Below are positions 16,579 to 24,063 of a stretch of DNA of 26,143 nucleotides, one piece after another. The notes below the pieces were generated by a model that was not told the origin of the DNA, did no database searches, and worked only from the letters and a program-made list of their open reading frames with translations. The DNA is from JAVJRN01 sp047635055 (lineage in GTDB: Bacteria; Bacteroidota; Bacteroidia; Cytophagales; Cyclobacteriaceae): positions 1 to 26,143 of the forward strand of contig JBLIIJ010000054.1 of NCBI GenBank assembly GCA_047635055.1, in the 5' to 3' direction. Position 1 is the stretch's first letter. Every line of letters begins with the position of its first letter. The translations under genes were made by a program, and so were the position numbers.

Positions 16579-16620
16579 GGCACACCTGATTGAAATTGTG
16601 GTTTAAAATCAAGGTGTGCC
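16579..16620 (-). promoter_or_regulatory. Strong hairpin in the 5' leader of the nitrate reductase gene
   Basis: On the minus strand GGCACACC-T-TGATT and AATCA-GGTGTGCC form a 13-bp stem with one bulged T and a 15-nt loop, 33 nt before ATG 16546. It lies between nrtD and the reductase. It could be an RNA control element, a processing site that protects the downstream mRNA, or a protein-binding palindrome. No T run follows, so it is not a simple terminator. Confidence 0.6.
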
Positions 16621-16692
16621 TCATCTAACAGACAAATGAAAAATTTTTAATTTCTTATTAATGAGGTTTTTTATGATCCCGAATGCCCAACA

Positions 16693-17517
16693 TTAATGGT
16701 TTAAAAAGTTGAGTAAATAGGCCCGATATTCGTAATAATCTGGATGTTCCAAGACTTCCTTTCTTACTCTCGGTCGTTCGAAAGGGATCACTAATTCATC
16801 TCCAATTTTCGCATATGGGCCACTGGTCATCATGATTACTCGATCCGCTAAGAATATAGATTCGTCCACATCGTGGGTAATTGCTACTGCCGTAATTTTT
16901 TCTTTTTGCCAGATCTCAAGTAATACATCTTGTAGTTCTCCACGTGTGAGAGAGTCAAGCATACCAAAAGGTTCGTCGAGTAATAGAATTTTTGGTTTTA
17001 AGGCGAATGCTCTGGCAATGCCAACCCGCTGTTGCATACCTTGAGAAAGTGATGTGGTTTTTTTATGGAAATCATCGCCTAGTCCAACTTTGTCAAGATA
17101 ATACTTGCAGATTTCTTCCTTTTGTGCTTTTGATGCGCCGGGGAAAACCTGTTTTACCCCAATCATGACATTCTGTAGTGCGGTTAGCCAAGGTAATAAA
17201 CTTGGGGACTGAAAAACTACGGCACGATCCGGTCCGGCTCCTCTGATGACTTCTGACTCGACATGAATTTGTCCAGCGGTGATATCATTAAGGCCAGCGA
17301 TCATGGTCAAAAGGGTAGATTTTCCACATCCAGAATGACCTATGATAGAAACAAATTCCCCTTGCTTGATACTCAATTGTAGATCGTCTAGTACAACATA
17401 TTCTCCTTTTGGAGTAGGGTAGACTTTTCTTAAATCTTTGATGCCCAGCATTTCTGGCTTTCCCGTAAGGTGGGTAAGCTGGTCGGTGTTCCACTCATTT
17501 ACTGCTATTTCTTCCAT
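16693..17517 (-). CDS. nrtD: Nitrate ABC transporter ATPase, second subunit (NrtD position)
   Basis: ATP-binding subunit of the nitrate/sulfonate/taurine importer class, 274 residues. Walker A is G-H-S-G-C-G-K-S-T, Walker B L-L-L-D-E-P, the H-loop I-T-H-D-V-D-E is intact, and the end (H-P-D-Y-Y-E-Y-R then L-L-N-F-L) is typical of NrtC/NrtD. The ABC signature reads L-S-Q-G-M-Q-Q-R, with Gln where LSGGQ has Gly. A 23-residue polar stretch precedes the domain, and a later ATG (residue 24) is a possible start. No C-terminal solute-binding domain is attached, unlike cyanobacterial NrtC. It pairs with the ATPase encoded 183 bp upstream; a terminator-like hairpin and a repeat lie between them. Naming of C versus D follows gene order only. 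Confidence 0.88.
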   Translation of the reverse strand: MEEIAVNEWNTDQLTHLTGKPEMLGIKDLRKVYPTPKGEYVVLDDLQLSIKQGEFVSIIGHSGCGKSTLLTMIAGLNDITAGQIHVESEVIRGAGPDRAVVFQSPSLLPWLTALQNVMIGVKQVFPGASKAQKEEICKYYLDKVGLGDDFHKKTTSLSQGMQQRVGIARAFALKPKILLLDEPFGMLDSLTRGELQDVLLEIWQKEKITAVAITHDVDESIFLADRVIMMTSGPYAKIGDELVIPFERPRVRKEVLEHPDYYEYRAYLLNFLNH

Positions 17518-17566
17518 TGAATGTAGGTTTTATGGTCTTTTTAGTCGCATTAATAGTCGTACTAAA

Positions 17567-17592
17567 AAGGCATTGATAATTTGCAATGCCTT
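17567..17592 (-). terminator. Terminator-like hairpin between the two ATPase genes
   Basis: On the minus strand AAGGCATTG and CAATGCCTT pair perfectly (9 bp) around an 8-nt loop, and TTT follows the stem so that five T residues run on. It lies after nrtC and 50 bp before nrtD, so it may end part of the transcripts before nrtD and the reductase. Confidence 0.6.
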
Positions 17593-17604
17593 AGTAAATT
17601 TTAT

Positions 17605-17675
17605 TCTCAGATGCTTGCCTTGTACCAAAAAGCTCACTTCAAACTTCGTGCGCTTGCTCCGAGGTTCGTACTTTT
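17605..17675. repeat. Dispersed intergenic repeat, copy 2 (diverged)
   Basis: Shares the ordered blocks TATTC, GATGCTTGCCT, AAAAAGC, ACTTC and GCTTGCTCCGAGGTT with the copy at 23052-23152, but lacks the leading CCCAC hairpin. It lies in the 183-bp gap between nrtC and nrtD. Confidence 0.55.
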
Positions 17676-17700
17676 TGCCTTTTTAATGGCTTCATTTAAA

Positions 17701-18585
17701 TCAGAAATATTTTACCTTTTCTTTTTTCTTTTTCTTGCGAAAAATGATTCTACCTGGCATGACAGGCTTCAAGTCGGGAAGCGTATATTTCTTATTACTG
17801 ACCTGTTTTCTTGTGGCACCAACTTCTATGAGATATTCTAAGATCTCATTTCGAAGTTTTTTATAATCTGCGTCTTTGTTAAGTGCAGTTACATTTCTTG
17901 GTCGTTCAAAAGTGATGTTAAATTCAGGTCCTAGTGTAGCTTTCGGTCCAGGGTTTAATGGAATGATTCGGTCGGCCATGAGGATGCCTTCGTCTACATC
18001 GTTGGTAATCATAATGGCTGTTTTTTTGTCTTGACTCCAGATTTTAACAATTTCTTCTTGTAATGAGCCTCTGGTTAAAGCATCTAATGCACTCAAAGGC
18101 TCATCCATTAATAATACGTCAGGATTCATGGCCAAAGCTCTTGCGACAGATACGCGTTGGCGCATTCCGCCTGAAAGTTCTGATGGCATTTTGTCGATGG
18201 CAGGTGTGAGGTTCACCATATCAATGTAGCTTTTGATATGCTCGTCCTTTTCTTTTCTTTTTAATTTTGGAAAAACCTGATCAACGGAAAGTTTAATGTT
18301 TTTGTAAACACTAAGCCACGGTAGTAAAGAGTAGTTCTGAAATATGACTCCACGATCTGGTCCTGGTCCTGTGATAGGCTTGCCGTGTAACAGGACTTCC
18401 CCTTGGTCAGGAAATTCAAGACCGTTGATCATGTTGATCAATGTCGTTTTTCCACTGCCAGAAAAGCCAACGATAGCTACAAATTCTCCATCTTCTACTG
18501 ATAAGTTGATGTTTTTGAGCACGTCAATTTTCGAGGATCCGCTTCCATATGATTTAGAAACATTTTTTAGTTCTAAGATGGCCAT
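17701..18585 (-). CDS. nrtC: Nitrate ABC transporter ATPase, first subunit (NrtC position)
   Basis: ATP-binding subunit of 294 residues. Walker A is G-F-S-G-S-G-K-T-T, the signature is canonical (L-S-G-G-M-R-Q-R), Walker B is L-L-M-D-E-P-L-S. The H-loop reads I-T-N-D-V-D-E: the switch histidine is replaced by asparagine. The C-terminus, after F-E-R-P-R, is about 50 residues longer than in the partner and ends in a very basic stretch (R-K-K-K-K-K-E-K). The ATG lies one base after the nrtB stop, so translation is coupled. With nrtB it forms the inner-membrane part of the nitrate importer, and with the second ATPase it should form a heterodimer. Confidence 0.9.
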   Translation of the reverse strand: MAILELKNVSKSYGSGSSKIDVLKNINLSVEDGEFVAIVGFSGSGKTTLINMINGLEFPDQGEVLLHGKPITGPGPDRGVIFQNYSLLPWLSVYKNIKLSVDQVFPKLKRKEKDEHIKSYIDMVNLTPAIDKMPSELSGGMRQRVSVARALAMNPDVLLMDEPLSALDALTRGSLQEEIVKIWSQDKKTAIMITNDVDEGILMADRIIPLNPGPKATLGPEFNITFERPRNVTALNKDADYKKLRNEILEYLIEVGATRKQVSNKKYTLPDLKPVMPGRIIFRKKKKKEKVKYF

Positions 18586-18586
18586 A

Positions 18587-19678
18587 TTATGCTTTATTGA
18601 AAGTCATCAAATTTTGTACAGCGAACATGATTCGGTCGAGCATAAAACCGATTATGCCAATCACGAACATGGCCACAATGATTTTTGCATTGGAGTCATT
18701 GGCGCCATTTTGAAATTCTTCCCAAACGAATGAGCCTAACCCAGGACTTTGAGCTAATAATTCAATGGCAATCAACACCATCCAAGCTACAGAAGTGGTG
18801 ATTCGCAAGCCAGTAAAGATCAATGGAAAAGAAGCGGGTAATATAATTTTGAATATATTTTGCCCGACACTAAGTTTCAATACCTTGGATACATTAATGA
18901 AGTCTTTATTAACCGTAGCGACACCCATGCTCGTATTAATCAAGGTGGCCCACATAGAACAAAGTCCGACGCTTATAAAAGAGATGATAAACGATTTGTC
19001 AAGATTGGGATCGGTAATGACCGTCTTCACAATCATAAAAACGAGTAGGAGCCATACGACAGGGGAAACTGGTTTTAGGATTTGGATAAGCCAATTGAAG
19101 GATTTTCGAAGCACGTCGCTTAATCCAATGATGATTCCTAGTGGAACGGCAATGAATAATGCTAGAAGGAATCCAGCGGCAACTGTCTTCAGACTTGTGC
19201 CAATCTGATCTAAGAATGATGGTCTACCTGTGTATTTAATGGGAGATAAGCCTTGCTCGGCACGAAGCGTATTAGTTTCGGCAGTCTTTTCCTTAAAGGC
19301 TATTTTTTTATCAGAAATAGCTAGATGATCTTTCCATAGGGCGAGATAGGCTTTGTATACCTGTGCTGGTGAGGGGAGCGTGTTTGGCTGGCAACTTACA
19401 TCACCGGAGGCGATGCACTCACGCATTTTTTGAGCTTCTGCTTCTCCTTGCTCAGATCTGGCCTTTTCGATTCTAATGTTTGCTTCTTTATTATACAAAG
19501 CTGTAGAGCCGTTATACCACAAGAACAGGAATAGAAATACTGATAGAATAGGAAAGAGTATGTTATTAGCGAGCAAGGATAAGTTCTTCTTAGGCTCTTC
19601 TCCGCTTATTAGATTTATCAGTGGTTCCAGAAAACCAAGGCCGATAAATTTTAGTGTTTTAATAGATTTCTTTTTCAT
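18587..19678 (-). CDS. nrtB: Nitrate ABC transporter permease (NrtB), with enlarged N-terminal region
   Basis: Inner-membrane permease, 363 residues, longer than cyanobacterial NrtB (about 275). Residues 38-56 form a first transmembrane helix. A polar segment of about 100 residues follows with charged, coiled-coil-like parts, two cysteines (C88, C96) and the conserved L-P-S-P-A-Q-V-Y stretch. From about 157 the standard permease core begins, with five to six helices and the coupling (EAA-like) loop in V-L-K-L-S-V-G-Q-N-I-F-K-I-I-L-P-A. The extra segment probably faces the periplasm and could contact NrtA (inference). It is transcribed after nrtA with a 140-nt gap that holds a hairpin, and just before nrtC. 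Confidence 0.9.
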   Translation of the reverse strand: MKKKSIKTLKFIGLGFLEPLINLISGEEPKKNLSLLANNILFPILSVFLFLFLWYNGSTALYNKEANIRIEKARSEQGEAEAQKMRECIASGDVSCQPNTLPSPAQVYKAYLALWKDHLAISDKKIAFKEKTAETNTLRAEQGLSPIKYTGRPSFLDQIGTSLKTVAAGFLLALFIAVPLGIIIGLSDVLRKSFNWLIQILKPVSPVVWLLLVFMIVKTVITDPNLDKSFIISFISVGLCSMWATLINTSMGVATVNKDFINVSKVLKLSVGQNIFKIILPASFPLIFTGLRITTSVAWMVLIAIELLAQSPGLGSFVWEEFQNGANDSNAKIIVAMFVIGIIGFMLDRIMFAVQNLMTFNKA

Positions 19679-19760
19679 GTTTTCATTTGTCTGTGTTGAA
19701 CATGTGAGAATGATGTGGCGGTGGGCTGGCTTCTTTCTTTTGTCGAGTGAAGAAAAATAA

Positions 19761-19797
19761 CCTTGTTATCGATTAGTGTTTTTAATCAATAACAAGG
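19761..19797 (-). terminator. Long hairpin between nrtA and nrtB
   Basis: On the minus strand CCTTGTTATTGATTA and TAATCGATAACAAGG form a 15-bp stem with one U-G wobble and a 7-nt loop, followed by TTATTTTT. It begins 22 nt after the nrtA stop. It can act as a leaky terminator or as a 3' stabiliser, giving more binding protein than permease, as is common for ABC importers. Confidence 0.65.
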
Positions 19798-19818
19798 CAA
19801 TGAACCCCTAGTAATCAA

Positions 19819-21186
19819 CTAGTCTTTGTTTCCTATTTTGAAGCTATTGATATAACCGATAGGATCTTTTCCATCATATTGATTTCCGTCAATGAAATCT
19901 GTGGTAGCAGGTTTAAATCCATCCGTTTTTGGTAAATCTGTCGCTGCTAGATGTCCTTCTTCGACCAAAATTTTCGCAGCTTTTTCCCAGATATCCGGTC
20001 GGTAAATGTCTTTAATCGTTTCGCTATACCATTCAGCAGACTTACTTTCAGGAATTTGTCCCCATCTTCTCATTTGTGTTAGAAACCAAATACCGTCAGA
20101 GTAGAACGGGTAAGTCGCATTGTATCTAAAAAACACATTAAAGTCAGGCATGGATCTTTTGTCTCCTTTTTCAAACTCAAACGTGCCATTCATGGAGTTG
20201 GCAATAACTACAGAGTCAGCACCTACATATTGGGACATAGATAATATTCCTACGGCTTTCGGTCTGTTTCCCGGTGTATCCAACCACTTTCCAGCACGGA
20301 TCAACGCTTTGGTTACAGCTACGGCCGTATTTGGGTTTTCATCAATAAACTTCTTTGACATGACGAATACTTTTTCAGGATTATTTTTCCAGATATCGTA
20401 ATTAGTAGTGACAGGAACACCTATTCCCTTGAAAACGGCTTGTTGGTTCCAAGGCTCTCCAACACAATATCCATAAATAGTTCCTGCTTCTAGCGTTGCT
20501 GGCATTTGTGGTGGAGGCGTAACGGATAAAAGAACATCGGCATCAATTTGACCTTGAATGTTTGCCGCAGAATAGAAGCCAGGGCTTATGCCTGCAGCAG
20601 CTAGCCAATAGCGTATTTCGTAGTTGTGTGTCGATACGGGAAACACCATACCCATTTTGAATGGCTTGCCACTGTCTCTATATTCCTTAATTACAGGAAC
20701 AAGTGCATCCGCTTTAATTGGATGTATGGTTTTACCTTCTGAGTCTTTAGGCACATTTGGTTTCATTTTTGACCACACATCATTTGAAACTGTAATGCCA
20801 TTTCCATTCAAATCCATGGAAAATGGTGTGACTAATTCCGCTTGACGACCAAATCCCGCACCAGCAGCAATCGGTTGGCCTGCAAGCATATGTGATCCAT
20901 CCAACTGACCATCGATAACTCTATCAAGCACGTTTTTCCAATTGGATTGCGCTTCAATGCTTACATAAAGACCCTCCTCTTCAAAGTATCCTAATTCTTT
21001 GGCTATAGCTAATGGCGCCATATCCGTGAGCTTGATAAAGCCGAAGGTTAATTGAGGTTTCTCAATGAGCAGTGTTGAGGTCGATACTTTTCCCGTTGTT
21101 GAAGCTTTACTTGAACCGCCTCCGGAACACGCACTTAGGATAATCGCTATCGCTAATGCGAAAATGGTATTATTTCTTAATCTCAT
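19819..21186 (-). CDS. nrtA: Nitrate-binding lipoprotein of the ABC transporter (NrtA)
   Basis: Solute-binding protein, 455 residues from ATG 21186. It has a lipoprotein signal: basic start, hydrophobic core and lipobox L-S-A-C20, then a Gly/Ser/Thr-rich linker. The domain begins at about residue 45 with L-T-F-G-F-I-K-L-T-D-M-A-P-L-A-I-A-K-E-L-G-Y-F, the usual opening of NrtA/CmpA proteins, and includes L-D-G-S-H-M-L-A-G-Q-P, and G-Y-C-V-G-E-P-W-N in the ligand pocket. A longer frame from 21246 would overlap the porin gene and bury the signal peptide, so it is rejected. It should capture nitrate (or nitrite) in the periplasm and pass it to NrtB. It starts 8 nt after the porin stop, an obvious operon. 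Confidence 0.94.
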   Translation of the reverse strand: MRLRNNTIFALAIAIILSACSGGGSSKASTTGKVSTSTLLIEKPQLTFGFIKLTDMAPLAIAKELGYFEEEGLYVSIEAQSNWKNVLDRVIDGQLDGSHMLAGQPIAAGAGFGRQAELVTPFSMDLNGNGITVSNDVWSKMKPNVPKDSEGKTIHPIKADALVPVIKEYRDSGKPFKMGMVFPVSTHNYEIRYWLAAAGISPGFYSAANIQGQIDADVLLSVTPPPQMPATLEAGTIYGYCVGEPWNQQAVFKGIGVPVTTNYDIWKNNPEKVFVMSKKFIDENPNTAVAVTKALIRAGKWLDTPGNRPKAVGILSMSQYVGADSVVIANSMNGTFEFEKGDKRSMPDFNVFFRYNATYPFYSDGIWFLTQMRRWGQIPESKSAEWYSETIKDIYRPDIWEKAAKILVEEGHLAATDLPKTDGFKPATTDFIDGNQYDGKDPIGYINSFKIGNKD

Positions 21187-21194
21187 GATTTGAA

Positions 21195-22457
21195 TTATTT
21201 TGATGTGAAAAAGGTTGGTTTGAAAGTTATCATGGTCCATGCCCAAGCTTGAATAGCGCCTTTGTCCCCACCTCGAAGTGCTTCCATAGTATCTGTGCCA
21301 AATAGCTGGGAGTAACCCAAATTCCAGACGACACCACCTTTTAATTTTTTGATATAAACCAAATCGAGTTCTGTTCCCATGGATTTGTCGAGTTCAGCTC
21401 CTTCGGTATTCAATTGTGTTGAGCCTGTTAGGAAATGGTGAAGATTTGCTTTTACATTTCCTCCAATGGCCTTGAACTTGGTTTGTATGTAGAGGTCTGT
21501 GACGCCCACATTGCCATTGGCAGGTCCCACAAAGAAGTAATCCATATAACCGTTGAAGGCATGATTGGTGCCAAAGTCCGGGCTAAAATTGGTGATATCC
21601 GAAGAAGTATCATCATCGTCTTTGCCGGAGATGTATTCCACACCCAATGTTATAGGTGTAGCTGATGTTTTAAATGTGATGTTAACACCTGCTAAAAGTG
21701 CATTAACATTGTTCTTATTCAGTTGACCTGTTTGATAATAGACATCACCAGCAAATTTGATCTTTCCTAGTTCTTTATTTGCAATTAACCCGAACGTTTG
21801 TTTGAATGACATGGTGGTGTCAGCATTCTGATAACCAGCATTAAATGCGAGTAAAGAAATAGCGCCTTTCTCTATTTTTTGACTGTACCATCCATACTGA
21901 AAGGTTTTGTAATTTCCACCAACGCTGTAAAAACCAGCGCCATCAGCCTGTAGAAATGTAGGCTCTGCTCTGTCATCATCTTGATTATATGCGAATCCAA
22001 AATGTAATTTGGACTTGTCTTTTTCGTAAATTAATAAAGCAGCATCATGTCTTCTACCTTGCTGGGCCCACTCTAGTCCACCCAAAAATCTTTGGTTATC
22101 ATAGCTGATGATTTGTCGACCCACTTTAAGAGAAAGAGAAGGGTTAAAGTAGTATTGACCCCAAGCTTCACTGATAAATGTTTTGCCAAGTTCTTCTTTG
22201 AAAATTTGTGAGGTCTCGCCCCAAATACGAATGTCTTGAAAGGCGACTCTAAATTTGAACGAGGAATCTTGATAGTTGAGGTACAGTCTTGAACGCTGCT
22301 CAGTAAATATTGCCGCATCTTTTGAGTCATCCGTCAATGTTTTGAACCCGTTTCTGAATTCTGTTCTTGGTCTTACCTCTGCAGAGATAGAAACTTGTGC
22401 TTGGGAGGCATGCATGTATAAACACAAAAGGAGAAGGAGGAGTAAGTTCTTTTTCAT
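21195..22457 (-). CDS. Outer-membrane porin of the alginate-export type, probably for nitrate
   Basis: A 420-residue outer-membrane beta-barrel protein. Residues 1-20 are a signal peptide (basic start, seven leucines, A-S-Q-A before Q21). The mature part shows the alternating pattern of beta strands, with R-P-R-T-E-F-R-N-G-F at the start, R-S-R-L-Y-L-N-Y-Q-D, V-G-R-Q-I-I-S-Y-D-N-Q-R and R-R-H-D-A-A-L, which are seen in alginate-export-family porins. Arginine-rich strands suit an anion channel. The protein is the first gene of the operon that continues with nrtA, so it most likely admits nitrate through the outer membrane; the name alginate export would be misleading here. A well-matched promoter lies 32 nt upstream. 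Confidence 0.88.
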   Translation of the reverse strand: MKKNLLLLLLLCLYMHASQAQVSISAEVRPRTEFRNGFKTLTDDSKDAAIFTEQRSRLYLNYQDSSFKFRVAFQDIRIWGETSQIFKEELGKTFISEAWGQYYFNPSLSLKVGRQIISYDNQRFLGGLEWAQQGRRHDAALLIYEKDKSKLHFGFAYNQDDDRAEPTFLQADGAGFYSVGGNYKTFQYGWYSQKIEKGAISLLAFNAGYQNADTTMSFKQTFGLIANKELGKIKFAGDVYYQTGQLNKNNVNALLAGVNITFKTSATPITLGVEYISGKDDDDTSSDITNFSPDFGTNHAFNGYMDYFFVGPANGNVGVTDLYIQTKFKAIGGNVKANLHHFLTGSTQLNTEGAELDKSMGTELDLVYIKKLKGGVVWNLGYSQLFGTDTMEALRGGDKGAIQAWAWTMITFKPTFFTSK

Positions 22458-22488
22458 AATCTTGTTTTGATTCTAAGTAATCTTGACT

Positions 22489-22518
22489 CAAAATTACGTA
22501 CTAAAATGAATAAAGCAA
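22489..22518 (-). promoter_or_regulatory. Promoter of the porin-nrt operon
   Basis: On the minus strand TTG (22518-22516) and TAATTTTG (22496-22489) match the Bacteroidota -33 and -7 elements with an exact 19-bp spacer. The expected start of transcription is near 22483, leaving a leader of about 25 nt before the porin ATG. A TACGTA (22495-22500) touches the -7 box and an inverted pair of TACGTA lies just upstream of the -33 element. Confidence 0.72.
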
Positions 22519-22521
22519 GTA

Positions 22522-22545
22522 AAATTACGTAATAATACGTAATTT
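22522..22545. promoter_or_regulatory. Candidate NarL-like regulator site: inverted TACGTA pair
   Basis: AAATTACGTA (22522-22531) and TACGTAATTT (22536-22545) are perfect inverted copies separated by 4 bp, centred about 50 bp before the likely start of transcription, the usual place for an activator. Single copies lie at 22495-22500 and 22668-22673. The NarL-like regulator encoded beyond 23400 is the obvious candidate to bind. The motif differs from the E. coli NarL heptamer (TACYYMT). Confidence 0.55.
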
Positions 22546-23400
22546 AAAATTTGTGCTGATTTGTAGTGCTTTGTGCTATTAATATTCTTATTAATGTCAT
22601 AAAAGCTTTTAATTCACTACTAATAAAAATTCCCCCACTTATTGTTGAATTCTTTATTAAGTAAATTTACGTAATAAGTGTTTTATTCGATCAGTTACTT
22701 GCTTTTTGGCATGAAAAATAAGTAACTCTACTTTTAGCGTATTGTATTCTTTTTAATGAGTACCTCTAGCTTTGCTGACTATAGATAGGTGTCTTATTGA
22801 TATCAGTAAATAAATCATGATTGAAGTGCTACTATGATTTGGTTCTTTTTGAGGAATTTGGTTGATTCCGCAGAAGATGAGGGGATTCTGAGATTGGGTG
22901 TGGAGGCTAAATTAGCCTAAAGAAGCTCTTTAGGAAAACTGGTTGAAGGCCATAATGAAAGCGCTTATTTTTTTATAGAAGAGGATAATTGGCTGCTTCT
23001 TTATCGACGAATTTTTGGCCCCACCAATACTGCTTTCCTTGTCTTTTACGAATCCCACCTTGTGGGTACTATTCACGGATGCTTGCCTCGAATAAAAAGC
23101 AATCATTCGACTTCATTCCTCTGGAGCTTGCTACGAGGTTATTGATTCTTTTTGAAATGGAATTGTGCTTTGTTTTTAAATAGAAAATGAATGTATATCG
23201 AAAAGCAGAAAGATAATTTGTTAATGTAGAAGTATGATTTTATCCTTTTTTCTGTGGATTCAGAATTGTGGATTCACAAATATATCTGAAATGTGAAAAT
23301 TACTTAAACAGTTGTCCCGACATTGGATAATTAACCTTCGTCCAAAATAACGCTGAGTTTAGAGGTGTTAAATAGCTTCAAGGAGCGTTTTAACTATTGA
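22546..23400. other. Intergenic region without a convincing gene
   Basis: This gap separates the NarL-like gene from the porin gene. It holds one TACGTA site (22668-22673) in TTTACGTAAT, a repeat copy (23052-23152), and a 10-bp direct repeat TGTGGATTCA (23253-23262 and 23267-23276). A plus-strand frame from ATG 22834 to TAA 22920 (28 codons) continues after the stop to 23142 without further stops; it resembles nothing I know and may be chance. I see no RNA gene. Confidence 0.6.
23052..23152. repeat. Dispersed intergenic repeat, copy 3
   Basis: Begins with hairpin CCCAC-CTT-GTGGG (23054-23066), then ATGCTTGCCTCGAATAAAAA, then GGAGCTTGCTACGAGGTT and ATTGATTCT. It matches copy 1 at 11427-11530 block by block. 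Confidence 0.7.
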
Positions 23401-24063
23401 TCACACCAATTTTTCTCTTTCCACTTTCTTGAGTAATTCAGTAATATTATTGACTTCCACTTTTTTCATGATGTTGAAACGATGCGTTTCTATTGTCCGC
23501 ACACTTTTGCCAAGTACTTCAGCGATTTCTTTGTTTGGCACACCATCATAGATCATTTTAAGAATTTCCAATTCACGTCTGGTCAACTGGTAATCTTTAT
23601 GGTCATTTTTGGATTGTCCTTGATTTGTTGCTAATGTGGCTTTTGGGTTACTTAAATAGTTAACGATGGTTGTCGACACGTCTCCGCTATAATACTTCTG
23701 ACCATCATTGACCATTTTCACGGCTTTGATGAACTCGATTTTGTTGGTGTCTTTAAGTATATAACCATCCGCGCCATATTCAAGGGACTTAATGATGTAC
23801 TCTGAGTCATCATGCATCGTTAATACCAATATTTTAATGCTTGTGTCTTTCTGTTTCAACTTTTGAGTCACTTCTAAGCCGTTCAGCATGGGCATTCTGA
23901 TATCAACGATCAATACGTCTGGCTGCATTTCGTCCATTTTATCGAGTGTCTCCTGACCATCAGAAGCTTCCCAAATTACGTTTATTTGTGATTCGTTTTC
24001 TAAGACCATTTTAATACCATTCCTGATAATTTCATGGTCGTCTGCAAGTGCTACTTTAATCAT
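23401..24063 (-). CDS. NarL/FixJ-type response regulator
   Basis: A 220-residue two-component regulator. Residues 1-120 are the receiver domain, with acidic pocket D8-D9, phospho-acceptor D54 in L-I-V-D-I-R-M-P, the threonine in V-L-T-M-H-D and lysine in I-L-K-D. A linker rich in Asn/Gln/Lys leads to the LuxR-type helix-turn-helix (about 157-215: L-T-R-R-E-L-E-I-L-K-M-I, N-K-E-I-A-E-V-L, S-V-R-T-I-E-T-H-R). Its ATG overlaps the end of the sensor kinase gene by 8 nt, so they form one pair. Between nirD and the transporter operon it most likely controls nitrate assimilation, through the TACGTA sites (inference). Confidence 0.93.
   Translation of the reverse strand: MIKVALADDHEIIRNGIKMVLENESQINVIWEASDGQETLDKMDEMQPDVLIVDIRMPMLNGLEVTQKLKQKDTSIKILVLTMHDDSEYIIKSLEYGADGYILKDTNKIEFIKAVKMVNDGQKYYSGDVSTTIVNYLSNPKATLATNQGQSKNDHKDYQLTRRELEILKMIYDGVPNKEIAEVLGKSVRTIETHRFNIMKKVEVNNITELLKKVEREKLV

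Noticed and set aside
16547..16624. Upstream start for the nitrate reductase adding 26 residues
   Set aside because: The extra codons coincide with a strong hairpin and lack resemblance to the family N-terminus, which begins shortly before the first cluster cysteine.
21187..21246. Upstream start for the nitrate-binding lipoprotein
   Set aside because: It would overlap the porin gene and place 20 polar residues before a standard lipoprotein signal peptide.
22834..23142. Plus-strand frame with a single internal stop in the gap between the regulator and porin genes
   Set aside because: No recognisable family, runs into the repeat copy at its end, and the 28-codon first part is within chance expectation; possibly a very old remnant.
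23253..23276. Direct repeat TGTGGATTCA twice with 14-bp period
   Set aside because: Only two units, no other copies noticed, and no link to a promoter; likely chance or slippage.
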